This document shows, piece by piece, positions 34,244 through 44,134 of a stretch of DNA of 64,000 bases. The translations under genes were made by a program, and so were the position numbers. The stretch spans positions 214,326-278,325 of the forward strand of contig JAHRFE010000029.1 in NCBI GenBank assembly GCA_019084245.1, given 5' to 3'. Each line of letters starts with the position of its first letter. The stretch's first letter is position 1. Source of the DNA: Hoeflea sp. (GTDB lineage: Bacteria > Pseudomonadota > Alphaproteobacteria > Rhizobiales > Rhizobiaceae). Under the pieces are notes generated by a model, which worked only from the letters and a program-made list of their open reading frames with translations, ran no database searches and was not told where the DNA came from.

Positions 34244-35227
34244 CTATCGCCTCTCATGGGGATGAAAACACGCCGCCCGTTGGCTGTCGTCGCCGGCGAC
34301 CGCTTCAAGCTGCGGGATCTTCGCATTACACACATCCGTGCCGCGAGGGCAACGGGCATGGAAGGCGCAGCCGGGGGGCGGATTGTAGGGATCTGGAAGT
34401 TCAGTGTTGGCGTCTTCGGAAACCAGGGCCTTGCGTCCGGGCGCGGGCGCCGATTGCAGCAGCAGATGGGTGTAGGGATGGCGCGGGCGGCGGAACACGG
34501 AGCGCGCCGGGCCGATCTCGACGATCCTGCCGAAATACATCACCGCAACACGGTCGCTCACACTTTCGACGACGGAAAGATCGTGGCTGATGAACACATA
34601 GGTCAGGCCGAAACGGTCCTTCAGCCCGTCGAGAATATTGAGCACCTGCGCCTGCACCGAGACATCGAGCGCCGAGACCGGCTCATCCAGCACGATCAGC
34701 TTCGGATCAGCCGCCAGCGCGCGGGCGATGCCGATGCGCTGGGCCTGGCCGCCGGAGAATTCATGCGGGTAGCGGTCCAGGAACTCCGGCGCAAGATTGA
34801 CCGCGTCCATCAGTTCCGACAGCCGCGCCGCGCGCGCCTGCTTGTTGAGGCCGAGCAGATGGATCAGCGGCGCTTCGAGGATGGTGCGGATGGTCTTGCG
34901 CGGGTTGAGCGAGGCGACCGGATCCTGAAACACATACTGCACCTCGCGCGACAGCCGCCGCAGATCCTTGCCCGCTTCCGCGACCAGATCGCGTCCATCA
35001 AAGACGATGCGCCCGGCGGTCGGCGCATCGAGGCCGACAATCATGCGCGCAAGCGTCGACTTGCCACAGCCGGATTCTCCGACCACACCGAGCGTCTCGC
35101 CGCGCCGGACTTCGATGGTCACGTCCTGGACGGCATGGACGGCAGGCCTGGGCCGGCCGAACAGGGTGCGGCCGCCGCCAAAAACCTTCTCCGCCTGTTC
35201 GATCGACAGCAGCGGCGCGTCAGTCAT
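34244..35227 (-). CDS. Oligopeptide-type ABC transporter ATPase (DppF/OppF-like)
   Basis: A 327-residue ATPase from the ATG at 35227, which overlaps the upstream gene by eight bases. Walker A is GESGCGKSTLARMIVG, the signature is FSGGQAQRIGIARAL and Walker B is LIVLDEPVSALD. The C-terminal oligo_HPY domain has the Cys-rich NPPPGCAFHARCPRGTDVC, which in relatives binds an iron-sulfur cluster. A longer upstream frame is rejected because it lies inside the preceding gene. It pairs with the ATPase half of the fused protein. Confidence 0.92.
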   Translation of the reverse strand: MTDAPLLSIEQAEKVFGGGRTLFGRPRPAVHAVQDVTIEVRRGETLGVVGESGCGKSTLARMIVGLDAPTAGRIVFDGRDLVAEAGKDLRRLSREVQYVFQDPVASLNPRKTIRTILEAPLIHLLGLNKQARAARLSELMDAVNLAPEFLDRYPHEFSGGQAQRIGIARALAADPKLIVLDEPVSALDVSVQAQVLNILDGLKDRFGLTYVFISHDLSVVESVSDRVAVMYFGRIVEIGPARSVFRRPRHPYTHLLLQSAPAPGRKALVSEDANTELPDPYNPPPGCAFHARCPRGTDVCNAKIPQLEAVAGDDSQRAACFHPHERR

Positions 35228-37169
35228 GGCCTGCCTCCGCGATGAGCGGGTGGATGCAGCGCACCGCCCTGCCCTCACCGAATTCGAAGAGCGGGATTGG
35301 GGCTGCGCGGCAATCGTCCTGCGCCCGCGGACAGCGCGCGGCAAACCGGCAGCCCACCGGCAGGTTGTTGACCACCGGCGGCCGGCCCTCGATCGCGTCG
35401 AGCCGGCGCTCGGTCTGGCCGAGCACCGGCACGCAGTCGATCAGCTTGGCGGTGTAGGGATGCGCCGGCGTGTTCAGGATCTCCTCGGTCGTGCCGGTTT
35501 CGACGAATTGCCCCGCATACATCACCGCGACGCGGTCGCAGATGGTCGAGACAACGCCAAAATCATGGGTGATGAACAGGATGCCGGTGTTCTTTTCCCT
35601 GCGCAGCGTGTCGAGCAGCGCCAGCACCTGCGCCTGCACCGTGACATCGAGCGCGGTGGTGGGTTCATCGGCGATGATGATCTTGGCATCGGCCGCAAGC
35701 GCCATGGCAATGCAGACGCGCTGGCGCATGCCGCCGGACAGTTCATGCGGATAGGCCTTGAGCCTTTCGCCCGGATTGGGAATGCGCACCAGCTTGAGCA
35801 GTTCTGCCGCCCGCTCGGATGCCTGGCTTTTCGACAGCGGCTGATGCGCCTGGATCGCCTCGATCAGCTGGTCTCCAACCGTGAACAGCGGATGAAGCGT
35901 CGACAGCGGATCCTGGAAGACATGGCTGACTGCAGAGCCGCGCAATTGCCGCACGCGCTCGTCGGAGACCGAAAACAGGTCCTCGCCCTCAAGCAGCGCC
36001 ACGCCGCCGATGATGCGGCCCGGTGGAGTCGGCACCAGGCCCATGATCGACATGGCGGCCACCGATTTGCCGGAGCCGGATTCGCCGACAATGCCGAGGC
36101 ACTCGCCCTGCCCCAGTCGCATGTCGACGCCGCCCACCGCCCTGAATATCTCTTTGCCGAAATGGAACTCGGTCTTGAGCCCGCGCACGTCGAGCACGGC
36201 GCCCGGAGATGGCGTCACATCGCCCGGCTTGTCCTCGCGCATGACAGCGGTGCGCGCCACCGGCCGGGTCAGCGCGCCGGATTTGAGCCTCGGATCGAGC
36301 ACGTCGCGCACGCCGTCGCCGAGCAGGTTGATGCTCATCACCAGAACGAAGATCATCAGGCCGGGAATGATCGAGACATGCGGCGCGGTGAACAGGATCT
36401 TGCGGCCGTCGCCGAGCATCGAGCCGAGATCGGCCTGCGGCGGCTGCGCGCCCAGACCCAGGAAGGAGAGGCCGGCAGTTTCCAAAATCATCCAGCCGAC
36501 CGTGGTCGACATGGTGATGATGATCACCGGCAGCACATTGGGCAGGACCTCGATGAACAGGATCTGTGTGTGGGACTTGCCCGACAGCCGCGCGGCATCA
36601 ACGAACTCCCGGCGCGACAGGCCGAGCGCGATGCCGCGGATGTTGCGGGCGAAGAACGGGATGTTGACGACGGCGATGGCGTAGAGCGCGTTGAGCAGGC
36701 CGGGCCCGAGCACCGCGACGATGGCCAGCGCCAGCAGGATGTAGGGAAAGGCCATGACCATGTCGATGCCGCGCATCAGCAGCGTGTCGACCCGTCCGCC
36801 GGCATAGCCCGCGACCAGACCGATGAGCGAGCCGAAGAAGGCTGCAATCAGCGTGGCGGAGATTCCGACTGCGAGACTGACGCGGCTGCCCCAGATCAGG
36901 CGCGAGAGAATGTCACGGCCGAGCGCATCGGTGCCGAGCAGATGGCCCTCGCTCAGGGGCCGGAGCAGCCGGTCGGCCGGCGCTGTCACATCCGGGTTCG
37001 GCAGCGGCAGCCAGGGGGCGGCGAGCGCGGTCAGCACGATCAGCAGGAAGATTGCCAGGCCGGCGGTCGCAAGCTTGTTGTTGAGCAGCAGCCCGAGATT
37101 GTCGGGACGCCCGGAGGATCGCTTTTGGCCGCGCGCCGGAGTGGCGGTAGCCGTGCTTGCTTCCGCCAT
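35220..37169 (-). CDS. Fused ABC permease-ATPase (DppC-DppD)
   Basis: A 649-residue fusion. Residues 1-305 are a DppC-type permease with six hydrophobic segments and the coupling motif GLSRREFVDAARLSG. Residues about 325-649 are a DppD-type ATPase: Walker A GESGSGKSVAAMSIMG, signature LSGGMRQRVCIAMAL, Walker B IIIADEPTTALD, and a Cys-rich end CRFAARCPRAQDDC. There is no stop or frameshift at the junction (about 305-325), so the fusion is genuine. It overlaps DppB by one base. Natural fusions of this kind occur in several rhizobial importers. Confidence 0.93.
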   Translation of the reverse strand: MAEASTATATPARGQKRSSGRPDNLGLLLNNKLATAGLAIFLLIVLTALAAPWLPLPNPDVTAPADRLLRPLSEGHLLGTDALGRDILSRLIWGSRVSLAVGISATLIAAFFGSLIGLVAGYAGGRVDTLLMRGIDMVMAFPYILLALAIVAVLGPGLLNALYAIAVVNIPFFARNIRGIALGLSRREFVDAARLSGKSHTQILFIEVLPNVLPVIIITMSTTVGWMILETAGLSFLGLGAQPPQADLGSMLGDGRKILFTAPHVSIIPGLMIFVLVMSINLLGDGVRDVLDPRLKSGALTRPVARTAVMREDKPGDVTPSPGAVLDVRGLKTEFHFGKEIFRAVGGVDMRLGQGECLGIVGESGSGKSVAAMSIMGLVPTPPGRIIGGVALLEGEDLFSVSDERVRQLRGSAVSHVFQDPLSTLHPLFTVGDQLIEAIQAHQPLSKSQASERAAELLKLVRIPNPGERLKAYPHELSGGMRQRVCIAMALAADAKIIIADEPTTALDVTVQAQVLALLDTLRREKNTGILFITHDFGVVSTICDRVAVMYAGQFVETGTTEEILNTPAHPYTAKLIDCVPVLGQTERRLDAIEGRPPVVNNLPVGCRFAARCPRAQDDCRAAPIPLFEFGEGRAVRCIHPLIAEAGHD

Positions 37170-38113
37170 CAGCGCAACCTCGGATCAAGCACGGTCTGCA
37201 GCACATCGGCCGCCAGATTGAACAGCACATAGGCGGCCGCGACCACGAGCACCCCGCCCTGGACCAGCAGCAGATCGCGCGTCGAGATCGCCTTGACCAG
37301 CATCGAGCCGATGCCCGGCCACTGGAACACGGTCTCAATATAGACGGCGCCGCCAAGCACGAAGCCTGCCTGGATGCCGATCACCGGAATGACCGTGACC
37401 AGCGCCGCCTTGAAGGCATGGCGGTAGATGACGCGGTTCTCGCTCACGCCCTTGGACCGCGCGGTGCGGATATAGTCCTGGCGCAGAACCTCGAGCATCG
37501 CCGTGCGCGTCAGCCGCGCGATCACGCCGGTGGCGACGACGGCGAGCGTCAGCGCGGGCAGGAACAGGTGATGCATGAGATCAAGCGGTCCGCCGCCGCC
37601 ATAGATGGCGTACATGCCTGACGCCGGGAACCAGCGCAGATTGACCGCGAAGACAAGAATGAGCAGCAGGCCGAGCCAGAAGGAGGGGATGGAAATACCG
37701 ATCAGCACGACCAGCGTGATGGTCTTGTCGACCCATGAGAATTGGCGCACCGCCGAGATGACGCCGGCGATCAGGCCGAGCACCGAGCACAGAACGAGCG
37801 CCGTGCCGGCCAGGATCAGCGTCGCGGAAAAGCGCTCCAGAACCTCATCCAGCACCGGCCGGTTGAGCGTGTAGGAACGGCCCAGATCGCCCTGGAACAG
37901 GTTGGTGATCCAGATCAGGTATTGCTGGAGGAGCGGCTTGTCGAGACCCAGGTCGCGGTTGAGCTTTTCGACATTTTCGGGCGTCGCATAGGAGCCGAGG
38001 ATGGCGGTCGCCGGATCGCCCGGGATCATCGCCATGATCAGGAAGACAATGATGGTCAGCCCGAACAGGACAGGGATCGCGGCCAGCAGGCGTTTTGCGA
38101 TATAGGCCGACAC
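37169..38113 (-). CDS. Oligopeptide-type ABC transporter permease (DppB-like)
   Basis: A 314-residue permease with six hydrophobic segments. The N-terminal RLLAAIPVLFGLTIIVFLIM, followed by MIPGDPATAILG, is typical of DppB/OppB, as is the coupling loop LTRTAMLEVLRQDYIRTARS followed by KG. It follows the binding-protein gene after a hairpin and overlaps the fused permease-ATPase gene by one base. Confidence 0.94.
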   Translation of the reverse strand: MSAYIAKRLLAAIPVLFGLTIIVFLIMAMIPGDPATAILGSYATPENVEKLNRDLGLDKPLLQQYLIWITNLFQGDLGRSYTLNRPVLDEVLERFSATLILAGTALVLCSVLGLIAGVISAVRQFSWVDKTITLVVLIGISIPSFWLGLLLILVFAVNLRWFPASGMYAIYGGGGPLDLMHHLFLPALTLAVVATGVIARLTRTAMLEVLRQDYIRTARSKGVSENRVIYRHAFKAALVTVIPVIGIQAGFVLGGAVYIETVFQWPGIGSMLVKAISTRDLLLVQGGVLVVAAAYVLFNLAADVLQTVLDPRLR

Positions 38114-38142
38114 GATGACCTCCGAAGCAGGATCGGGATGCT

Positions 38143-38175
38143 AAGGGCCGCAGGCGACACACGCCGGCGGCCCTT
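38143..38175 (-). promoter_or_regulatory. Hairpin downstream of the binding-protein gene
   Basis: AAGGGCCGC (38143-38151) and GCGGCCCTT (38167-38175) form a perfect 9-bp stem, with an inner GGCG/CGCC pair. It lies 17 bases past the binding-protein stop and before dppB. With no T tract, it is likelier an mRNA-stabilising or attenuating element than a full terminator. Confidence 0.6.
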
Positions 38176-38191
38176 CACGATGGCATTTTGG

Positions 38192-39751
38192 CTATTGCGG
38201 CTTCGCCACGTCCTGAAGCATCAGGAAGAAGGACGGCTGCAGCTTGAAGTCCTCGACGGACGCCCGCGTCACCGCATTCTGCTTCCAGTTGGCGACAAAG
38301 ACCCAGGGCGCGTCCTCCTGCACGATCGATTGCATCTCACGATAGAGCGTCGCGCGCTCGTCCTGATCGGTGGAGCGACGGGCCGCCTCGAGCAACTCAT
38401 CGACCTTCGGGTTGGAGTAATAACCCGAGTTGAAGCCGCCCTGCTCGGGCCAGGCCTCGGTGCGCAGCGCCAGGAACGGCAGCGTGTCCGGATCGTTGGT
38501 CATCCAGGCCATCTCGGCCATGTCGGCCTTGCCCTCGAGACCCGGATTGACCAGGCCCAGATAGGTGTTCCACTCATAGGTCTCGATCTTGACGTCCATG
38601 CCCACAGCCTGGAGATCGGCCTGGATGGCCGTGCCCATGGCGATGGGGTCGAGCATGCCGGACCCGCCTTCGGTAACGTAGAAGGTCAGGGTCTCGCCAT
38701 CATATCCGGCGTCCGCGAGAAGCTGTTTCGCCTTCTCCGGATCGTAGGGATAGGGTTCCAGGTCCTCGTCATAGGCCCAGGCGAAGGCCGGCGGCGTCGG
38801 TCCGGCGGCGACTTCCGCGGTGCCCTGCAGGATGTTGTCGACAAGCGCTGTCTTGTTGATGGCGAAGTTGGCGGCCTGGCGGATTTCCTTGCTGGCGAAC
38901 GGCCCTTCCTTGGTGTTGAGGATCAGGAACCACAGATGCGGCCCGGCCTGCTCATGGACGGTGAAGGCGTCGTCGGTGCGGAACTGCTGCAAGCTGTCCG
39001 GTGGCACCTCGACCATGATGTCGAGCCCACCCGACAGCATTTCGGCGATGCGGGTGTTGGCGTCGGTGATCGGCCGGTAGATGACCGCCTCGAGCTCCGG
39101 CGCGCCGTCCCAGTAGTCTTCATTGCGGGTGACCACGACCTTGGCGTTGGCCTCCCATTCGGCGAATTTATAGGCGCCGGTGCCGGCCGGGTTGCGGCCG
39201 AAATCCGCGCCATTGTCCTCGACGCCCTTGGGCGAGACGATCAGGCCTGTCGGATAGGCGAGATTGGACAGGAACGGCGCGTAGGGCTCCTTCAGCTTGA
39301 ACTCGACGGTGAGATCGTCAGCGGCTGTGACCGTGTCGACGGACGAGAAGAAGAACGCCAGCGGAAACGGCCCGGTGTCGTGGAAGGGATGTTCTTCATC
39401 GAGCATCCGGTCGAAATTGAACTTGACGGCTTCCGCGTTCAATGGCGCGCCATCGTGAAAGCTCACGCCCTCGCGCAGCTTGAACGTATAGACCGTGCCG
39501 TCGTCGGAGATTGTCCAGCTTTCCGCAAGCGCCGGCTCGACTTCCAGTGTGCCATCCTTGTAGCGCACCAGCCCGTCATAGATGTTCATCAGGATGCGGA
39601 AGTCGTTGACCGCGGTGACCGCATGGGGATCAAGCGATTTGGGCTCCGCGATCTGCCCGACCACAAGCACATTGGGTGGCGTCTGGGCAAAAGAAGGCGA
39701 GGTGAAAGCGAGCGACAAGGCTGCCGCTGCTGCAGCCAGAAATCTCTTCAT
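38192..39751 (-). CDS. Oligopeptide-type ABC transporter substrate-binding protein
   Basis: A 519-residue SBP family 5 protein with a Sec signal (MKRFLAAAAAALSLAFTSPS, cleavage near FAQ). The motif AESWTISDDGTVYTFKLREG, with VSFHDGAPLNAEAV after it, is characteristic of DppA/OppA-class binding proteins. GGAGA lies seven bases before the ATG at 39751. Members bind peptides, opines, glutathione or other solutes. The divergent M20 amidohydrolase suggests an N-carbamoyl or amide ligand, but this is inference. It is the first gene of the importer operon. Confidence 0.92.
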   Translation of the reverse strand: MKRFLAAAAAALSLAFTSPSFAQTPPNVLVVGQIAEPKSLDPHAVTAVNDFRILMNIYDGLVRYKDGTLEVEPALAESWTISDDGTVYTFKLREGVSFHDGAPLNAEAVKFNFDRMLDEEHPFHDTGPFPLAFFFSSVDTVTAADDLTVEFKLKEPYAPFLSNLAYPTGLIVSPKGVEDNGADFGRNPAGTGAYKFAEWEANAKVVVTRNEDYWDGAPELEAVIYRPITDANTRIAEMLSGGLDIMVEVPPDSLQQFRTDDAFTVHEQAGPHLWFLILNTKEGPFASKEIRQAANFAINKTALVDNILQGTAEVAAGPTPPAFAWAYDEDLEPYPYDPEKAKQLLADAGYDGETLTFYVTEGGSGMLDPIAMGTAIQADLQAVGMDVKIETYEWNTYLGLVNPGLEGKADMAEMAWMTNDPDTLPFLALRTEAWPEQGGFNSGYYSNPKVDELLEAARRSTDQDERATLYREMQSIVQEDAPWVFVANWKQNAVTRASVEDFKLQPSFFLMLQDVAKPQ

Positions 39752-39886
39752 GGCGGTCTCCATCGTTGCTGATGGGAACCAATTAATCCGTAAAATTAAA
39801 TTCAATGCAAGCATTTATTATGATAAATTTTTGTGCATCCTGATGCTGCATTTTGGATCATCTGCAAAAGGGAGCACGCCAGCGCC

Positions 39887-41131
39887 ATGAACAACGCGGA
39901 CCCTGTCATCAACACCGAACGCCTGCGCCAACTGCTCGACGGCGTAAATGCATTCGGTTTCAACGCTGTAACCGGTGGATACAACCGCGTTGGCTATTCC
40001 GCCGAAGACATGGCCGTGCGCGACTGGTTTGCCGATCAAATGACCAATGACGGGCTGGAGGTCAGTCGCGATGGCGTGAACAATCTGTTCGGGCGATACG
40101 GTCCTGACACCGGTCCCTGCGTGATGGCGGGCTCGCATCTCGACACCGTGCCCGAGGGCGGCGCCTTCGACGGGTCGCTCGGCGTCTGCATCGCGCTCGA
40201 ATGCGTGCGGGCGATGCAGGATGCCGGGATCGAGCCGCGCACGCCGATTGTCGTGGCGGTGACGGCGGAGGAGGAAGGCCGGTTCGGCGGCATGTTCGGA
40301 TCGCAGACGATCGTCGGCGCGGTCACTCCCGATTGGATCGAGAAGGCCTCGGACAGCGACGGCGTGCGCCTCGTCGACGCCATGGCAGCCCAGGGGCTTG
40401 ATGCCCATGCTGCCATGAGTGCGGCGTGGGAGCCGGGTTCGATCAGGGCATTCCTGGAGCTTCATATCGAGCAGGGCCCGGTGCTGGAACGATCGGCCAT
40501 TCCGGTCGGCATCGTCGAGGCGATCGCCGGCGTCTGCAATCTGCAGGTCCGCTACACGGGCACGGCCAACCATTCGGGCACGACGCCGATGGACATGCGC
40601 GCCGACGCCTTTGCCGGTCTCGCCGCCTTCGCAAGCACGATCGCGCCAATGCTCAAGGCGCACGGCTCCGGGCAAAGCCGCATCACCATCGGCAAGGTGG
40701 AGCTGTCGCCGAACCACGCCCATACCATCCCCGGCGCCGCCGAATTCCTGATCAATCTGCGCGACACCTCGGAAACCGTCATGCGTGAGCTTCGCGCAGA
40801 ATGCCTGCGCAATATCGACATTGCCGCAGCGGCGCACGGGCTCACGTCGGAGGTGCGAGAAAAAAGCTGGCTGTCGCCGGTGTCGCTCGACAGCGGAATC
40901 CGCGACATCTTCAACGAGGAAGCAGACAGGCTGGGCTACAAGTCGCTCGTCATGCCCTCTGGCGCCGGCCATGACGCGCAGACGATGCAATCCCTGTGCC
41001 CGTCCGGACTGATCTTCATCCCGAGCCGCAATGGCATCAGCCACGCGCCGGAGGAATGGAGCGACTGGGCCGACATCGAAAAGGGGGCGCAGCTGATGCT
41101 CAACGCGCTTGTCCGGCTTTCCACCGCCTGA
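39887..41131 (+). CDS. M20-family amidohydrolase (N-carbamoyl-L-amino acid hydrolase type)
   Basis: A 414-residue enzyme of the hydantoinase/carbamoylase group of M20, which includes allantoate amidohydrolase and beta-ureidopropionase. Metal-binding motifs are GSHLDTVPEGGAFDGSLGV, TAEEEGRFGG, HIEQGPVLE and the final GAGHDAQ. The ATG at 39887 gives the expected family length. It is divergent from the peptide-type importer across a 135-base AT-rich gap and probably processes the imported solute. Its stop lies three bases from the convergent M42 peptidase stop. Confidence 0.88.
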   Translation: MNNADPVINTERLRQLLDGVNAFGFNAVTGGYNRVGYSAEDMAVRDWFADQMTNDGLEVSRDGVNNLFGRYGPDTGPCVMAGSHLDTVPEGGAFDGSLGVCIALECVRAMQDAGIEPRTPIVVAVTAEEEGRFGGMFGSQTIVGAVTPDWIEKASDSDGVRLVDAMAAQGLDAHAAMSAAWEPGSIRAFLELHIEQGPVLERSAIPVGIVEAIAGVCNLQVRYTGTANHSGTTPMDMRADAFAGLAAFASTIAPMLKAHGSGQSRITIGKVELSPNHAHTIPGAAEFLINLRDTSETVMRELRAECLRNIDIAAAAHGLTSEVREKSWLSPVSLDSGIRDIFNEEADRLGYKSLVMPSGAGHDAQTMQSLCPSGLIFIPSRNGISHAPEEWSDWADIEKGAQLMLNALVRLSTA

Positions 41132-41134
41132 CGG

Positions 41135-42298
41135 CTACTCGCCGAGTTCCTCGTCGGCAATGGCGGGCGAGAGATCCTGTTCGGCCTCGCCGGCGGGCTG
41201 GCGGGTGAAGCCCTTGACGCCCGAGGTCTCCTTGAAGTCGCGCTTGATTACCACCGGAGAGACGGCATAGGCGGTGATCAGCTCGGCCAGCGAACGCAGC
41301 GCGTGGGTGTGGATGCGCTCATAGCCGTGCGAGGCATCGACCCCGAAGGTGATCAGCGCGGTGCGCACATCGGCGCCGGCCTCGATGGCGCTTGCCGAAT
41401 CCGACCGGTAGTAGCGAAAGATGTCCTTCTGGTAGCGGATCTCGTTGTCCTTGCACAAATTCACCAGCTTCCTGGCGAGATGGTAGTCGAACGGTCCGGT
41501 CTGGTCGGCCATGGCGATGGTGACGCCGAATTCATCGGAATTCTGTCCTGGCGCCGTGGTGCCGTTGTCGACTGCGACCATGGAGGCAATGTTATGACTG
41601 ATCACCGAGGATGCGCCGACGCCGACTTCCTCGGCGATCGTGAACAGGAAATGGAGATCGACGGGCATCTCGGCCTCCTCGTCCTGCAGCGCCTTCAGCG
41701 CCGCCAGCATCACCGCGACGCCGGCCTTGTTGTCGAGGTGACGGGAGACAATGAAGCCATTGTGGAGAAATTCCGGCTGCGGATCGATCGCGATGATGTC
41801 GCCGATCTCGATGCCGAGCCGGATGATGTCGTCCTTGTTGCGCGATAGTGCGTCGATGCGCAGTTCCACATGCTGCCAGCCGACCGGCGCCGTATCGACC
41901 TCGTCATTGAACGTATGCCCGGAAGCCTTCAGCGGCAGGATCGTGCCGGTATAGGTGCCGCTGTCGGTAAATACTGTTGCCCGCGCGCCCTCGGCAAACC
42001 GCGCCGACCAGTGGCCGATCGCCACCAGTTCCAACCGGCCATTGTCCTTGAGCTGCTTGACCTGCGCGCCAAGCGTATCGAGGTGGGAGACGATGGCGCG
42101 CGCGCCCTCCTCGCGCTTGCCGGGGCGGATGGCCCGGATGGCGCCGCGCCGCGTCATTTCCACCTTGAGGCCCTGGCGCTCAAGTTCCCCGGTGACAAAG
42201 CGAACCACGGTATCGGTGTAGCCGGTCGGGCTTGGGATCTTCAGCAGCTTCTCCAGCATGTGAAGCATGTATTCGTGATCGATTGCCAGGCGTGTCAC
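41135..42298 (-). CDS. NAGGN-system M42-family peptidase
   Basis: A 387-residue M42-type metallopeptidase. Metal motifs are VSHLDTLGA, SRHLDNKAG and FTIAEEVGVG. It is the third gene of the NAGGN osmolyte operon and matches the peptidase that accompanies asnO-ngg in Pseudomonas, Sinorhizobium and relatives; its role is unproven, perhaps turnover of the dipeptide. It overlaps ngg by ATGA. The C-terminal tail beyond the catalytic core is short and acidic. Confidence 0.88.
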   Translation of the reverse strand: MTRLAIDHEYMLHMLEKLLKIPSPTGYTDTVVRFVTGELERQGLKVEMTRRGAIRAIRPGKREEGARAIVSHLDTLGAQVKQLKDNGRLELVAIGHWSARFAEGARATVFTDSGTYTGTILPLKASGHTFNDEVDTAPVGWQHVELRIDALSRNKDDIIRLGIEIGDIIAIDPQPEFLHNGFIVSRHLDNKAGVAVMLAALKALQDEEAEMPVDLHFLFTIAEEVGVGASSVISHNIASMVAVDNGTTAPGQNSDEFGVTIAMADQTGPFDYHLARKLVNLCKDNEIRYQKDIFRYYRSDSASAIEAGADVRTALITFGVDASHGYERIHTHALRSLAELITAYAVSPVVIKRDFKETSGVKGFTRQPAGEAEQDLSPAIADEELGE

Positions 42299-44127
42299 TG
42301 GCTGCCTCCCTCTCGTTCCTTCTGCATTGTCTGGCGCGCGGCCGCAGGCATTGATAGGGGAAAAAGCAGATCAATGAAACGTTCGGCGGTGGGCTGCGGC
42401 TCGTGATTGGCAAGTCCGGGCCGCTCATTGGCCTCGATGAACGCATAATCCGGCCGGCTCGGAGACTTGACCATCAGGTCGATGCCGGTGACCGGAATGT
42501 CGATGGCGCGCGCGGCGGCAATCGCTGCCTTGACCAGCGTTGAATCGACGATGTCGGTGACATCATGGATGGTTCCACCGGTATGCAGATTGGCCGTCTT
42601 GCGCACGGCGACCTCGGTCTCCTTCGGCAGGATGTCATCAAGACCATAGCCCGCTTCGCGCAGGGTGCGCTCGGTTTCCGCATCGAGCGGAATGCGCGAT
42701 TCCCCACCGGTCGCGGCCGCCCGGCGCCGGCTCTGCGCCTCGATCAGTTGCCTGACCGTGCGCTCTCCATCGCCCACGATCGCCGGCGGACGCCGGATCG
42801 CTGCGGCGACCACGCGGTAGTTGATGACCACGAGCCGCAGATCCTCGCCCTCGATATAGTCTTCCAGAAGCACCGTTTCCGAGACGCCCCTCGCCGCGGC
42901 GATCGCGGCCTTTACATCCTCGGGTTCGGACACGCCGACCGAGATGCCACGGCCCTGCTCGCCGCGCGCCGGCTTGACCACGATGCGGCCGCAGCGCTTG
43001 ACAAATTCGGCGATCTCGTCGGGGCTCGCGCCGCCATCGAGCTGGGCCGGAACCCGCACGCCGGCGGCAGAGACCAGACGCCGGGTCATCGACTTGTCAT
43101 CGCAAATCGACATCGCCACGGCGGAGGTGAGTTCAGTCAGGCTCTCGCGGCACAGAACCGTCCGCCCGCCCTGGGTCAGACGGAAATAGCCCGCTTCCGC
43201 GTCAACCGCCTCGACATGTATGCCCCTGCGCCGGGCTTCCTTGACGATGATCTTGGCATAGGGGTTGAAGGCCTCGTCGGCCTCGGGCCCGGTGTAAAGC
43301 ACCTCGTTGATGGTGTTCTTGCGCTTGACCGAGAAGAACGACACGCGCCGGAAGCCAAGCTTTTCATAAAGCGCAATCGCCTGTTCATTGTCATGCAGGA
43401 CCGAGAGATCGAGAAAGGCCGCGCGGCGGGTGGTGAAATACTCTGCCAGCCGCCTGACCAGCGCTTCACCAATGCCCGGATGCCGGGCCGCAGGGTCGAC
43501 GGCCAGGCACCATAGCGAGGCGCCCTGCTCCGGATCGTTGAAGGCGCGCATGTGGTCGACACCGGTCACCGTGCCCAGCAACTCGCCGGTCTGCTCGTCC
43601 TCGGCGACGAAATAGATGATCGTGCGGGCGTCGCGTTTCGACCAGAAGAATTCGGGCGGCACCGGAATCATCGACCGGCCGGCGTAGATGCGGTTGATCG
43701 CATCGGCATCCGACTGCGATGTCAGCCGCCGGATGAAGAAGCCCTTCGGCGATTTGGGCGAGGCGCGGTAGCGCGACAGGTCGAGCCGGTAGGTATGCGA
43801 CGGATCGAGAAACAGTTCCTGCGGCGCGTTCGCCAGCAGCACATGCGGATCGCGCACATAGACCGCGATGTCGCGCCGGTCCGGCTGCTCGGCGCTCAGT
43901 GCCGAAATCATCGCTTCGGTATTGTCGAAGGTCTGCGCAAAGACGAGACGGCCCCAGCCGCAATCGAGCGCGAATTCCGACGCCATCCGCTCAGCTTCCT
44001 CGCCATGGGGCGGAACCGGGGGCTTGAGGCCCTGCTCGCGCATGCGCTTGAGCCGATGCGCATAGGCGTCGCGGCCCTGGCGTTCCCGCGCGCCGCTCCT
44101 GGCGCCGTCCTTGGCCTTGTCCGTCAT
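42295..44127 (-). CDS. ngg: N-acetylglutaminylglutamine synthetase
   Basis: A 610-residue two-domain enzyme of the NAGGN pathway. A GNAT acetyltransferase-like domain (about 130-280, with AVDPAARHPGIGEALVRRLA) precedes an ATP-grasp ligase domain (about 310-600, with VKPARGEQGRGISVG and IEANERPGLANHE). It forms the acetylated Gln-Gln dipeptide that AsnO amidates to the osmoprotectant. ATG at 44127 is chosen seven bases after the asnO stop. It overlaps the M42 peptidase gene by ATGA. Confidence 0.9.
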   Translation of the reverse strand: MTDKAKDGARSGARERQGRDAYAHRLKRMREQGLKPPVPPHGEEAERMASEFALDCGWGRLVFAQTFDNTEAMISALSAEQPDRRDIAVYVRDPHVLLANAPQELFLDPSHTYRLDLSRYRASPKSPKGFFIRRLTSQSDADAINRIYAGRSMIPVPPEFFWSKRDARTIIYFVAEDEQTGELLGTVTGVDHMRAFNDPEQGASLWCLAVDPAARHPGIGEALVRRLAEYFTTRRAAFLDLSVLHDNEQAIALYEKLGFRRVSFFSVKRKNTINEVLYTGPEADEAFNPYAKIIVKEARRRGIHVEAVDAEAGYFRLTQGGRTVLCRESLTELTSAVAMSICDDKSMTRRLVSAAGVRVPAQLDGGASPDEIAEFVKRCGRIVVKPARGEQGRGISVGVSEPEDVKAAIAAARGVSETVLLEDYIEGEDLRLVVINYRVVAAAIRRPPAIVGDGERTVRQLIEAQSRRRAAATGGESRIPLDAETERTLREAGYGLDDILPKETEVAVRKTANLHTGGTIHDVTDIVDSTLVKAAIAAARAIDIPVTGIDLMVKSPSRPDYAFIEANERPGLANHEPQPTAERFIDLLFPLSMPAAARQTMQKEREGGSQ

Positions 44128-44134
44128 GACGGTC

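Noticed and set aside
34968-37232. Long rightward frame opposite the fused permease-ATPase
   Set aside because: It is a high-GC antisense frame with His/Arg-rich low-complexity sequence and no domain, while the leftward genes carry clear Walker and permease motifs.
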